Positions 9,189 through 17,973 of a DNA stretch of 64,000 nucleotides are shown piece by piece. The position numbers and the translations under genes were made by a program. The DNA comes from Bin55 sp965203735 (GTDB lineage: Bacteria; Pseudomonadota; Gammaproteobacteria; Pseudomonadales; Azotimanducaceae). The stretch's first letter is position 1. Every line of letters starts with the position of its first letter. The stretch spans positions 992,001-1,056,000 of the forward strand of contig OZ241909.1 of the NCBI GenBank assembly GCA_965203735.1. The letters run 5' to 3'. The notes below the pieces were generated by a model, which ran no database searches, was not told the DNA's origin, and worked only from the letters and a program-made list of their open reading frames with translations.

Positions 9189-10520
9189 CTAGCGAATGTA
9201 CTCCAGTGGGAGACCGCGTGTGTCGGATAGAAACTCACCCTGCGAGTACATGTGATTGCCATTTACAAAAGTGTCCGTCACCTGTGTCGAAAAAGAGGTG
9301 CCGGCAAAGGGAGACCAACCGCACTTTGAGTGAAGTGCGGACTCGCCAACATTCGTAGCTCGGCTAGGATTGACTACCACAATATCTGCCCAATATCCTT
9401 CACGCAAGAATCCCCGCTCTTTGACTTCAAACAACCTAGCCGGGGCATGAGCAACTTTTTTGACTATATGCTCCAACTTGTAAGTGCCGTCTTTCACGAA
9501 TTCCAATACACAAGGCAACGCGAACTCAACCAAAGGAACCCCAGCGGGCGCATCCAGGAACGGTAATTGTTTTTCCTGCTGAGTATGAGGAGCATGATCT
9601 GTCGCAATTACGTCAATACGGTCTTCGTCTAGTGCAGATTGAAGCGCTAGTTGATCATCCCTGCTTTTTACCGCTGGATTGCACTTGATGTCGGCCCCTT
9701 TGGTTTGATAGGAATCAGAATTGAAGTAGAGATGGTGGATACACACTTCGGCCGTAATTCTCTTTGACTCTATTGGCCCTGTTTCAAACAGTCCCATCTC
9801 GACCGCAGTTGTGAGGTGTAGTACATGCAGTCGGGAACCAAGCCGCTTTGCTAGGTCGACTGCCAGACTGGAGGACTTTAGACATGCTTCTGCTGACCGC
9901 ACCCGAGCGTGTACTTCCGGAGGTGCGTTTGCGCCGAACCGTTCGCGAGCTGCCGCTTCATTGGCCAGTATCGTTGGTGTGTCTTCGCAATGCGTAGCAA
10001 TCACAAGAGGACAAGATGCAAAGATGCCTTCCAGTGTTTGAGGATCGTCCACAAGCATGTTGCCCGTAGAAGCACCCATGAATACCTTGACTCCGCAAGC
10101 CTTCTCTTTATCTACAGACTTTACATCCTCGAGGTTGTCGTTGGTTGCACCTAGATAGAAGCCGAAATTGGCGAGTGATCTCTTGCTGGCACGATCATGC
10201 TTGTCCAGCAACCGAGATCGATTGATTGTTTGAGGGATGCAATTTGGCATCTCCATATAACTGGTAATACCGCCAGCAAGAGCAGCTCGAGACTCTGTGG
10301 CAATCGTGGCTTTGTGCTCCATACCAGGTTCTCGAAAGTGAACTTGGTCGTCGATCATGCCGGGCAAAATCCAAGATCCGGCGACATCAATCTCTCTTTT
10401 CGCTGTCGCTGTTCCTCCTACCTGGGAGATCCGACCGAAATCGTCGATTGCGATATCGCCTTCAATTCGATTGCCTTCGTTGACAATAGTGCCGTTCTTC
10501 AATACGTAGCTATTGGGCAC
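9189..10520 (-). CDS. pyrC: Dihydroorotase-type cyclic amidohydrolase
   Basis: A 443-residue binuclear-metal amidohydrolase. IDDQVHFREPG near residue 57 is the first metal motif, VKVFMGASTG carries the lysine that is carboxylated in class I dihydroorotases, followed by THCED, LHLTT and the catalytic ATDHAPH. The first motif has Gln where most class I enzymes have the first His of HxH; this DDQVH variant occurs in a known subgroup. The reaction would be reversible cyclisation of carbamoyl aspartate to dihydroorotate, although hydantoinase or allantoinase relatives cannot be excluded. I place the start at the GTG at 10520, preceded by GGAGGA; the longer frame to 10568 adds non-family residues. 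Confidence 0.75.
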   Translation of the reverse strand: MPNSYVLKNGTIVNEGNRIEGDIAIDDFGRISQVGGTATAKREIDVAGSWILPGMIDDQVHFREPGMEHKATIATESRAALAGGITSYMEMPNCIPQTINRSRLLDKHDRASKRSLANFGFYLGATNDNLEDVKSVDKEKACGVKVFMGASTGNMLVDDPQTLEGIFASCPLVIATHCEDTPTILANEAAARERFGANAPPEVHARVRSAEACLKSSSLAVDLAKRLGSRLHVLHLTTAVEMGLFETGPIESKRITAEVCIHHLYFNSDSYQTKGADIKCNPAVKSRDDQLALQSALDEDRIDVIATDHAPHTQQEKQLPFLDAPAGVPLVEFALPCVLEFVKDGTYKLEHIVKKVAHAPARLFEVKERGFLREGYWADIVVVNPSRATNVGESALHSKCGWSPFAGTSFSTQVTDTFVNGNHMYSQGEFLSDTRGLPLEYIR

Positions 10521-10651
10521 AGTTCCTCCGCGTGTTTTTGATTGAAATGCCTGTGCGAGCCTTTGCATGCATGTTAGCGAAGTGGCGATTCCATCGAAGT
10601 ATTACCCCTCACATTGTCCTAGGTCCTATAAATTGCAGAACGACTGAGAAA

Positions 10652-10686
10652 TTGACACAATGCACGTTGGATCGATGTTGCAACAT
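10652..10686 (+). promoter_or_regulatory. Candidate glc promoter with overlapping 12-bp palindrome
   Basis: In the divergent gap between the dihydroorotase-like gene and glcD there is a consensus TTGACA (10652-10657). Seventeen bases further, a perfect palindrome ATGTTGCAACAT (10675-10686) covers the expected -10 position. The arrangement suggests an operator on the glcDEF promoter, but the -10 itself is poor and the assignment is inferred. Confidence 0.35.
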
Positions 10687-10757
10687 GCCAGTTCCACGTT
10701 CTCATCCATTTGTACTCTAAGCAACCAATCCAAGTTTCTTCGTAAGACCGAGCTTCC

Positions 10758-12212
10758 GTGACGAATTCAATTGCTCTTCAGCTACTAGAAAGCGAGCTGC
10801 CAAGCCGCACAATCCTGACTCATCGGAGCGAAGTCAAACCGTTTGAGACGGACGGATTGACAGCCCATCGACAGACGCCATGGGTGGTTGTCTTGCCGGA
10901 ATCGGTGGCTCAAGTTCGAACTGTGTTACACATCTGTAACGAATGCAGAGTTCCTGTCGTCACGCGCGGAGCTGGTACGGGACTCTCAGGGGGTGCACGC
11001 CCCAATTCAGACGGTGTGCTTCTTGTGCTTACCAAGATGAGGGAAATCCTAGACATAGATCTGGCAAGTTGTACTGCGACAGTGGAACCCGGGGTTACCA
11101 ATTTGGCTATTTCCGATGCCGTCCGACAACATGGACTTTTCTACGCACCTGATCCTTCATCGCAAATCGCCTGCAGTATCGGCGGCAACGTGGCCGAAAA
11201 CGCCGGTGGGGTGCATTGCCTAAAGTACGGATTGACCCTGCATAACGTCATGGGGCTAAAGGTACAGACCATCGAGGGCGACGAGCTAGTTCTCGGAGGC
11301 AAATCGTATGACAGTTCCGGTTACGACTACATGGCATTGATGGTCGGATCCGAAGGTATGCTCGGCGTAGTGACGGAGGTTACGGTGAAACTCCTACCTC
11401 TTCCCTCCGATCGTTCCGTATTGCTTGGCGCGTTTGATGATATTGAAAGGGCGGGCGACTGCGTGGCGGGAATTATCTCGAGCGGTCTTGTTCCTGCAGG
11501 ACTAGAAATGATGGACAAATTGGCCATTAGAGCTGCGGAAGAATTCGCCAACGTGGGATATCCAACGGGCGCAGAAGCAATTCTGTTGTGCGAGATTGAT
11601 GGTGGCGAAGCGGACGTCAAACAACACACGTCCCAAGTTGAGCGCTTAATGAAGTCTTTTGGTGCACTCGACATTGACGTGGCTATAGATCCGGCAGAAT
11701 GTGAACGATTGTGGCGAGGCCGAAAGTCTGCTTTTCCAGCGGCAGGAAGAATCGCCCCAGACTATTACTGCATGGATGGAACAGTTCCAAGAGGCAAGAT
11801 TGGTTCGGTACTTTCAGCCATAGCTGCGATGTCCGAGAAGTATCAGCTTGCAGTGGCAAACGTGTTTCACGCCGGCGATGGAAACTTGCATCCTCTGATT
11901 CTCTATGACGCCGCGGAAGAGAATCAACAACAACGTGCGGAAGAATTCGGAGCTGAAATCCTAGAGTGTTGCATTCTCGCAGGAGGAACGATTACCGGAG
12001 AACACGGTGTAGGTATCGAGAAGATCGATCAAATGTGCTCCCAGTTTTCCAACGAGGAATTGGAACAATTTCATCAGTTGCGAAAGGTGTTTGATCCAAC
12101 TGGCCTAATGAACCCCGGCAAGGCGATTCCCACGCTTGCTCGGTGTTCGGAAATTGGGGGAATGCACGTGCATCGTGGCGAGCTTCCACATCCGGAACTG
12201 GAACGCTTCTAG
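10758..12212 (+). CDS. glcD: Glycolate oxidase, FAD-binding subunit GlcD
   Basis: A 484-residue FAD-linked oxidase of the glycolate/D-lactate dehydrogenase group, oxidising a 2-hydroxyacid such as glycolate at the membrane. The PCMH-type FAD domain shows RGAGTGLSGGA near residue 71 and VAENAGG near 145; the C-terminal domain has NVFHAGDGNLHP and GEHGVGIEK with metal and substrate histidines. The GTG start at 10758 gives the usual length. It is the first gene of glcDEF; its TAG stop overlaps the GTG of glcE in the sequence TAGTG, so translation is coupled. Confidence 0.9.
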   Translation: MTNSIALQLLESELPSRTILTHRSEVKPFETDGLTAHRQTPWVVVLPESVAQVRTVLHICNECRVPVVTRGAGTGLSGGARPNSDGVLLVLTKMREILDIDLASCTATVEPGVTNLAISDAVRQHGLFYAPDPSSQIACSIGGNVAENAGGVHCLKYGLTLHNVMGLKVQTIEGDELVLGGKSYDSSGYDYMALMVGSEGMLGVVTEVTVKLLPLPSDRSVLLGAFDDIERAGDCVAGIISSGLVPAGLEMMDKLAIRAAEEFANVGYPTGAEAILLCEIDGGEADVKQHTSQVERLMKSFGALDIDVAIDPAECERLWRGRKSAFPAAGRIAPDYYCMDGTVPRGKIGSVLSAIAAMSEKYQLAVANVFHAGDGNLHPLILYDAAEENQQQRAEEFGAEILECCILAGGTITGEHGVGIEKIDQMCSQFSNEELEQFHQLRKVFDPTGLMNPGKAIPTLARCSEIGGMHVHRGELPHPELERF

Positions 12213-13237
12213 TGCCCGATCGAGACGACTCAACGTATCTAGTTGGCACGATTGAAAACGCAGCTTCAAGTGGCGAACCCATAGCGATCTTGGGACACGG
12301 AAGCAAGCCGCGTTTGGTCGAGAACGACGACATTGCGTTCCTCTGCACATCGGACCACACCGGTATCCTCGATTATCGGCCGGATGAGCTAGTCATTACC
12401 GCTCGATCAGGTACCCCACTCGAAGAGATTCAGGACGTTGTACACGCACAGGGACAGATGCTGCCATCGGATCCACCGATGTTCAATCGAAAAGGCACCG
12501 TGGGTGGAGCGATTGCCAGTGGTCTCTCGGGCCCAGGCAGACCTTGGTACGGTTCCACGCGAGATAGTTTGCTGGGAGTAGAAGTCGTCAACGGCAAGGG
12601 TCAACGTCTAAACTTTGGTGGGAAGGTCATAAAGAACGTTGCGGGCTTCGATATTGCTCGGCTCTATGCGGGGTCGAAAGGAACTCTCGGATTGATCCTG
12701 AGTGCTACATTCAAGCTGTTACCAGCGTCGGAGCATGAAATCACCGTTGAACTTGAGCGTTCAGATATAGATGCATTCCACCTTTTAGAGTCGTACAGTC
12801 GTCGGTCGTCGACGCTTGCTGGATCCTGTCATATCGAGCAGACTCTGTATCTCCGCTTCGCAGGTGCAACCTCTGCTGTGCAACAGGATTTTTCCACGCT
12901 GAACGGTGCAAGTCTGTCCTCCAGCTTCTCGTGGAGTGAACTCCGGGATCAAAGCCTTTTATTTTTTCACGACAGCTCGCCGCTTTGGCGAGTTAGTCTG
13001 GATCGGGGCAACTTGTATCAGAACACCGACGAACTTTCAGTTCTCTCCGAGTGGAACGGGAGCTTGGTGTGGGTCAAGACTCCAACAGAGTTTCCGCCAC
13101 CCGTTTCAACAGACATTGGTCGCGTTGAACCATTTAGACACCTAGGGATTCAATCGAAATCCTCTCTAAAGTATGCATCTCGGTTAAAGCAAGCCTTCGA
13201 TCCCCTTGGAATCTTCGAACCCGAGGTCGTTGTTTAG
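12212..13237 (+). CDS. glcE: Glycolate oxidase subunit GlcE
   Basis: A 341-residue second FAD-binding subunit of the glycolate oxidase complex. It has an FAD-type N-terminal domain (ILGHGSK, GTVGGAIASGLSGPG) and the motif GGKVIKNVAGFD typical of GlcE. I start it at GTG 12212, inside TAGTG shared with the glcD stop; the frame extends upstream to 12143, but those residues lie inside glcD and are not family-like. It ends in another TAGTG junction with glcF. Confidence 0.88.
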   Translation: MPDRDDSTYLVGTIENAASSGEPIAILGHGSKPRLVENDDIAFLCTSDHTGILDYRPDELVITARSGTPLEEIQDVVHAQGQMLPSDPPMFNRKGTVGGAIASGLSGPGRPWYGSTRDSLLGVEVVNGKGQRLNFGGKVIKNVAGFDIARLYAGSKGTLGLILSATFKLLPASEHEITVELERSDIDAFHLLESYSRRSSTLAGSCHIEQTLYLRFAGATSAVQQDFSTLNGASLSSSFSWSELRDQSLLFFHDSSPLWRVSLDRGNLYQNTDELSVLSEWNGSLVWVKTPTEFPPPVSTDIGRVEPFRHLGIQSKSSLKYASRLKQAFDPLGIFEPEVVV

Positions 13238-14424
13238 TGCACACGAGAATTGCCGCGACGCTAGAACAGGATGACGCCGCCATTCGTAGTGCGGAGATAA
13301 TCCAAAAGTGCGTTCATTGTGGATTTTGCAATGCAACATGTCCCACGTATCGAAACTCTGGGGATGAATTGCAAGGCCCCCGCGGACGCATCTATCTCGT
13401 AAAGGGATTGCTGGAGAGCGATGAAATCAATCACACGCTCGAAGAAAGCCTTGCAAACTGCCTGACTTGTCGAGCGTGCGAATCGACTTGTCCGTCCGGT
13501 GTGGAATATGGCGAATTGGCCGAATTCGCTAGAAATACGATGAAGCGGCGCCTTCGGAAGACGTCAATACTCGAGCGGATGTTGCTGTACGTCATACCCA
13601 AACCTAGTCTGTTTCGGGCGTTGTACAGGTTAGGGCGTCCCTTTAGGTTTCTTCTTCCTGCTCGGTTCAGAGAAATGCTGAATCGCCGACTAAGACGCAA
13701 GGAAGACTTATTCACCCAAAAGGGTAGAGTCGTGATTCTTCAAGGCTGCGTGCAAAGATCTCTGACCCCAGAGGTCGTGAAACACTTGACTGGGCTGTTG
13801 TCGCGGATGGGCATCAAGTATCGAATATTGGAAGCCGAGAAGTGCTGCGGTGCTTTACATCTTCACCTAGGACATCACGAGCAGGCGCAAACATTCATGC
13901 GAGCTAATCTTGAAGCGATTTCACTAAGAGACGGAGAGTCGATCATTTCTACTGCCAGCGGTTGTGGGGCAACCCTGAAGGACTATGGTCGAGTATTGGA
14001 CGGAGACGATGCTGCAAGGAAGTTCTCGGCAGCGGTGCATGACGTGTCCGAATTTCTGCAAGGTTTCGAGTTCACTAAACGGTTAAATCAGCAACGCATA
14101 GCGTTTCAGTCACCGTGTACATTGCAACATGGTCAAAAGATTTCCGGGTTGGTCGAGAATCTATTGATTCGAGCGGGTTATGAGTTGTGCTTCGTTCCAG
14201 ACGCACATCAGTGTTGCGGTTCTGCAGGCAGCTACTCAATTCTTCAACCCGAAAATTCCCGATCGCTACGCCAACGAAAGATCGAAGATCTGCTTCATGA
14301 AGATCCAGAGCTCATTGCCACAGGTAACGTTGGATGTCAGCTGCATCTAGAAGTGGCAGTAAAGAAACCCGTCAGGCATTGGATTGAATTATTGGATGCC
14401 GTAGGTGAAGACTCGGCGATGTAA
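13237..14424 (+). CDS. glcF: Glycolate oxidase iron-sulfur subunit GlcF
   Basis: A 395-residue iron-sulfur protein that passes electrons from the GlcD/GlcE flavins to the respiratory chain. Two ferredoxin-like 4Fe-4S motifs, CVHCGFCNATCP (about residue 25) and CLTCRACESTCP (about 75), precede two cysteine-rich CCG-type domains with EKCCGALH and HQCCGSAG. Start GTG at 13237 overlaps the glcE stop. The gene ends one base before the convergent DsbA-like gene, so any terminator must lie inside coding sequence. Confidence 0.9.
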   Translation: MHTRIAATLEQDDAAIRSAEIIQKCVHCGFCNATCPTYRNSGDELQGPRGRIYLVKGLLESDEINHTLEESLANCLTCRACESTCPSGVEYGELAEFARNTMKRRLRKTSILERMLLYVIPKPSLFRALYRLGRPFRFLLPARFREMLNRRLRRKEDLFTQKGRVVILQGCVQRSLTPEVVKHLTGLLSRMGIKYRILEAEKCCGALHLHLGHHEQAQTFMRANLEAISLRDGESIISTASGCGATLKDYGRVLDGDDAARKFSAAVHDVSEFLQGFEFTKRLNQQRIAFQSPCTLQHGQKISGLVENLLIRAGYELCFVPDAHQCCGSAGSYSILQPENSRSLRQRKIEDLLHEDPELIATGNVGCQLHLEVAVKKPVRHWIELLDAVGEDSAM

Positions 14425-14425
14425 T

Positions 14426-15214
14426 TCAGTTCGATTCCTCAACTTCGACATCGTCTGACGGATCTGTTGGTGGAGTTGTAGCAGCGTCTTCTGACTGTTG
14501 TCCGTTGACTTCTTCCTCAGAGTCGGAAGCTTCTTCATCAGTAGGGAGTTCACCGCTTCGAACCATTTCGATCACGTCAAAAAGTGCTCGTACCGTCTCC
14601 TGCTGTTTTGTTTTTGGTGGAACCACGTACTTGTTTGCCACCAAGAAAGTCGGAACCTCGATTACTCCAAGTTCGCGGACGAATGTGGCCTCGGAATCAA
14701 GGATTGATTGGACGCGGTCACTTTCGAGTATGCGTTCGAGTTGATCTTTTTCGATTCCATGATCGTCAAAGAACTCCGATGTAGACACTAGCGTGCCAAA
14801 GGTCCTTGGACGCTTTTCGACTTCTTCAAAAATTCGCCGCTCATTTTGTGTAACGAGATCTCGTTGGCCCAGCGCAACGTGAATCCGTGCAAGATTAGTA
14901 GTCTGAATGGAGTGAGCGACATGTACTTTCCTAAACGTCACATCGTCAGGTAAGGACTGCTCCCAATCCTCAAGCAGGCCGTGTAGTTCTTTGCAGTTTG
15001 GACAAGCGTAGGAAAAAAACTCGATTACCTCGATTGGATCACTCTTGATTTCGCGGTCGGGAATCGTGAAGTACAGTTCTCCGCGATTGGGATCCAAAAC
15101 TCCAACGGTGTAGAGAATCGAGTAGCCGAGTATCACGAATACGATGAGCGCAATTGCACCGAGAATTGCATTGCGCACCAACGTGATATTGGGAGTCTTC
15201 CGTCTTTGAGCCAT
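14426..15214 (-). CDS. Membrane-anchored DsbA-like thiol oxidoreductase
   Basis: A 262-residue protein with an N-terminal transmembrane helix (about 17-35) and a thioredoxin-fold domain with the active site YACPNC near residue 73, as in DsbA-type periplasmic disulfide oxidases. The cis-proline loop EVPTF follows near 165. Unlike classical DsbA it seems to keep its membrane anchor, and it ends in a 40-residue acidic, low-complexity tail. It probably forms or rearranges disulfides in exported proteins. It stands alone, converging on glcF with a one-base gap. Confidence 0.75.
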   Translation of the reverse strand: MAQRRKTPNITLVRNAILGAIALIVFVILGYSILYTVGVLDPNRGELYFTIPDREIKSDPIEVIEFFSYACPNCKELHGLLEDWEQSLPDDVTFRKVHVAHSIQTTNLARIHVALGQRDLVTQNERRIFEEVEKRPRTFGTLVSTSEFFDDHGIEKDQLERILESDRVQSILDSEATFVRELGVIEVPTFLVANKYVVPPKTKQQETVRALFDVIEMVRSGELPTDEEASDSEEEVNGQQSEDAATTPPTDPSDDVEVEESN

Positions 15215-15414
15215 GCTTTTTAGTTACTACACCTGAGAGTCGGATTGCGAGTTAGTGCTACGGTTTCTTCCTCCACACAATTAGACTCGCAGCACCTGAA
15301 TTAGATTACCAAAGAGCACCGTTGTGTGTAGTCTCCAGAAACGAAAGTTCACGGGATTGCGCTATGCATGCTTAAGGCGCATTCACCAGCAAATTGGCTT
15401 CGGCAGGCTGGAGT

Positions 15415-15813
15415 CTATCTTCCGATTCGAGCGGTCGCTTCGATCTCAACTAGTGCATCATCCTCCACCAGCTCTTCAACGATCAAAACGGACATTGCGG
15501 GAAAGTGTCTTCCAAAGACCTCGCGGTAGACCTCGCCAATCTCTTGTTGCTTCGACAGATACGACTTCTTGTCCTTTAGATACCAAGTCAAACGGACTAC
15601 GTCTGTCGCTACGCCTCCTGCGGACTTTACTACATCAAGAATGTTTTGAAGTGCTTGTCTAGTCTGGCTAACCAAGTCATCTTGCTCTATTTCTTGACTG
15701 TGGTTCCACCCAATTTGTCCCGCTACGAGTAGCAAACCATCATCTGTGAGGATTCCATTCGAATAGCCCCGGGGGCGCGGCCAATTCGGAGGATTGATAA
15801 CCGAGTTAGTCAT
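15415..15813 (-). CDS. RidA/YjgF-family protein, probable enamine-processing role
   Basis: A 132-residue member of the RidA (YjgF/YER057c) family; the fold is recognisable in VAGQIGW, TRQALQNILD and the C-terminal VEIEATA. Archetypal RidA hydrolyses reactive enamines and imines, binding the carboxylate through an arginine in PARS; here the equivalent reads PAMS (Met107), so classic deaminase activity on amino-acid imines is doubtful. It lies 130 bases beyond kynU on the same strand, at the tail of the tryptophan/2-aminobenzoate genes. The ring-reduced 2-aminobenzoyl-CoA product is an enamine with its carboxyl group masked as a thioester, so an Arg-less RidA fits that substrate. This link is inference. 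Confidence 0.75.
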   Translation of the reverse strand: MTNSVINPPNWPRPRGYSNGILTDDGLLLVAGQIGWNHSQEIEQDDLVSQTRQALQNILDVVKSAGGVATDVVRLTWYLKDKKSYLSKQQEIGEVYREVFGRHFPAMSVLIVEELVEDDALVEIEATARIGR

Positions 15814-15943
15814 CTATGTTTGTGAAGAAGGAGTGATCACACTGAAGTTCTAGCCACTCCAGTGAGAAGGATGAACTCAATTACATAGAAACTCGAGGCT
15901 AAGCACGAACGCCAGATGTTCTGATCCACCACAAAGAGATTGT

Positions 15944-17146
15944 TCACGTTACTTGCTTCTTCACCTGGTATTGGTCTTCGCGCCAGCACTCGGAATTCAT
16001 GATGCTCTCCATCGTTTGTGCTGCTTGAACGATGTCGTTTTCGTCCAAATAGAGAGGGGCAATGCCGAATCTCAGAATGTTGGGTTCTCTGAAGTCACCT
16101 ATTACTCCTTGGTCAATGAGCGCTTGCATTATTGAGTATGCATCGTTGGATTCGAAAGACACCTGTGATCCTCGATTCAGCGCGTTACGCGGAGATGCGA
16201 GCTCTAGCGTAGGACAACGGCTTTCAACTTCCTGAATGAACTGTTCGCTAAGTCTTATCGAAGCTTCGCGAATGTCCGACATCGAAATCTGCTTCCAGAT
16301 CTTCATTGCGAAGTGCAGAAGTTTGAATTGCACAACTGGCGGAGTTCCAATCCGAAATCGTTCAGTATTCTGTGCAGGGTCATATTGAGGGGCCATAGCG
16401 AATGGATCTTTGTGCCCCAACCATCCCGAAAGAGCTGGACGAATGGAGTTCACAATGTCAGGGCGAATGTAAATGAAAGCGGGAGCTCCGGGACCCCCAT
16501 TTAGATACTTGTACGTACACCCCACCGCGAATTCAGTACTTGTTTCTTCAACCGCCAACTGAACTGCTCCGGCGGAATGGGCCAAGTCCCAAATCGTTAC
16601 TGCTCCATGTCTGTGCGCTCGCTCTGTGATTGCATCCATGTCGTGGAGTCTTCCTGTTCTATAGTCGACATGAGTCAGATAGACAACAGCGACATCGTCA
16701 TTGATCATGTCCATCACATCTTCGGGAGATGGAGTTAAGAGTTTGTGTCCTCGATCTAGTGTGTCGATAAGTCCTTGTGCAATGTAAAGGTCTGTAGGGA
16801 AGTTCCCAGAGTCGGACAGAATCACTCGACGATTGGGACGCAATTCCAATGCTGCCGCTAGAGCTTGATACGCCTTGATGGAGAGTGTGTCTCCCATGGC
16901 GACGCTACCAGGTTGTGCTCCGATAATCGGGGCTATCTGATCTCCTACGATCCGGGGCATTGACATCCAATTCGCACTGTTCCATGCTTGGATTAGGTCT
17001 TTTCCCCATTCGTCGTTGATAACCTCGACTGCTTGCCTCGAGCTTTGCCTCAGAGGAGGACCAAGAGAGTTTCCGTCCAAGTAGACAATGCCACTAGGAA
17101 TATTGAAGAGATCTTTCCTGGGAAGAAGACTGTTGATCTGGCTCAA
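15944..17146 (-). CDS. kynU: Kynureninase
   Basis: A 400-residue PLP enzyme that cleaves L-kynurenine to anthranilate and alanine. The N-terminal VYLDGNSLG, HVDYRTG and the PLP-lysine motif CTYKYLNGGPG are diagnostic. I choose TTG at 17146 as start: it overlaps the kynA stop (TTGA), it has GAGGGG five bases upstream inside the end of kynA, and it gives a family-like N-terminus. The longer frame to 17287 lies within kynA. A GTG at 17167 is the alternative. It sits last in a run encoding the 2-aminobenzoate-CoA ligase, KynA and KynU, so anthranilate made here feeds straight to the ligase. Confidence 0.93.
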   Translation of the reverse strand: MSQINSLLPRKDLFNIPSGIVYLDGNSLGPPLRQSSRQAVEVINDEWGKDLIQAWNSANWMSMPRIVGDQIAPIIGAQPGSVAMGDTLSIKAYQALAAALELRPNRRVILSDSGNFPTDLYIAQGLIDTLDRGHKLLTPSPEDVMDMINDDVAVVYLTHVDYRTGRLHDMDAITERAHRHGAVTIWDLAHSAGAVQLAVEETSTEFAVGCTYKYLNGGPGAPAFIYIRPDIVNSIRPALSGWLGHKDPFAMAPQYDPAQNTERFRIGTPPVVQFKLLHFAMKIWKQISMSDIREASIRLSEQFIQEVESRCPTLELASPRNALNRGSQVSFESNDAYSIMQALIDQGVIGDFREPNILRFGIAPLYLDENDIVQAAQTMESIMNSECWREDQYQVKKQVT

Positions 17147-17973
17147 AGATCCCCTCGCACCCGCCACAGTTCGGGAAACAAGACGACATCCAGTCTCTGT
17201 CTGAGCAACGGCACGCCAATGGTTCCGCCTGTGCCACGTTTGTTTCCGATAACACGTTCCACCGTAGTCACGTGGTTGAATCTCCAACGGCGAAAGTAGT
17301 CCTCCAGATCCACAAGCTTTTCTGCCAATTCATACAGAGGCCAGTACTTCGTAGTGTTCTCGTAGACGATCCTCCAGTGGTTTTGAATGGCTGGATCAAG
17401 CTTGCGCGGTTGCCGCAATTGGTATGGGGGAGCGGGTGTGTCGAATCCGTCGACGATGCGGTAGAGCAAACACACGGCAAGATCGTAAATGCTTGGTCGA
17501 GTAAGTTCTTCCTGAAGTGCTTCATAGTGCCACGGAGTCTTCTTGTAATTTTCGACAAACTCAATCACTCGATTTCCCAGGATGTATTCGATCAACCGAT
17601 ATTGGAAAGATTGAAATCCTGATGAAGTTCCCAGTGCCCGTCGAAACTCGGTGTAGTCACTAGGAGTCATGGTGCGAAGTACGTCCCATGCGCCGTTTAA
17701 TTGATCGAATATTCTCGCAACGCGACTTAATGTCTTAAATGCTGGTTCGAGACGGTTGGCCGCGATGTCTTCGCGCACTACAGTGAGTTCGTGGATCACC
17801 TGCTTCATCCATAACTCGGTTGTTTGATGCTGAACAATGAACAGCATTTCATCGTGAGCGGAAGTGTGAACACATTGAGCTGCTAATATCGTGTCGAGGT
17901 GCAGATATTCGTCGTACGAACTTACTGAGATATCACCCGGTGGGTGTTCGATTTCCTGTTCGTAGTCTTTCAT
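17143..17973 (-). CDS. kynA: Tryptophan 2,3-dioxygenase
   Basis: A 276-residue haem dioxygenase that opens the indole ring of L-tryptophan to N-formylkynurenine. The conserved HQTTELWMKQ block near residue 49, SSGFQSFQYR near 112 and the C-terminal RGTGGT loop are present, and the length is typical. The ATG at 17973 overlaps the stop of the upstream CoA ligase (ATGA), and its own TGA overlaps the kynU start, so three genes are translationally linked. Confidence 0.95.
   Translation of the reverse strand: MKDYEQEIEHPPGDISVSSYDEYLHLDTILAAQCVHTSAHDEMLFIVQHQTTELWMKQVIHELTVVREDIAANRLEPAFKTLSRVARIFDQLNGAWDVLRTMTPSDYTEFRRALGTSSGFQSFQYRLIEYILGNRVIEFVENYKKTPWHYEALQEELTRPSIYDLAVCLLYRIVDGFDTPAPPYQLRQPRKLDPAIQNHWRIVYENTTKYWPLYELAEKLVDLEDYFRRWRFNHVTTVERVIGNKRGTGGTIGVPLLRQRLDVVLFPELWRVRGDL

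Noticed and set aside
17147..17287. N-terminal extension of kynureninase
   Set aside because: These codons lie within kynA in another frame and do not resemble kynureninase; the TTG at 17146 has a good ribosome site.
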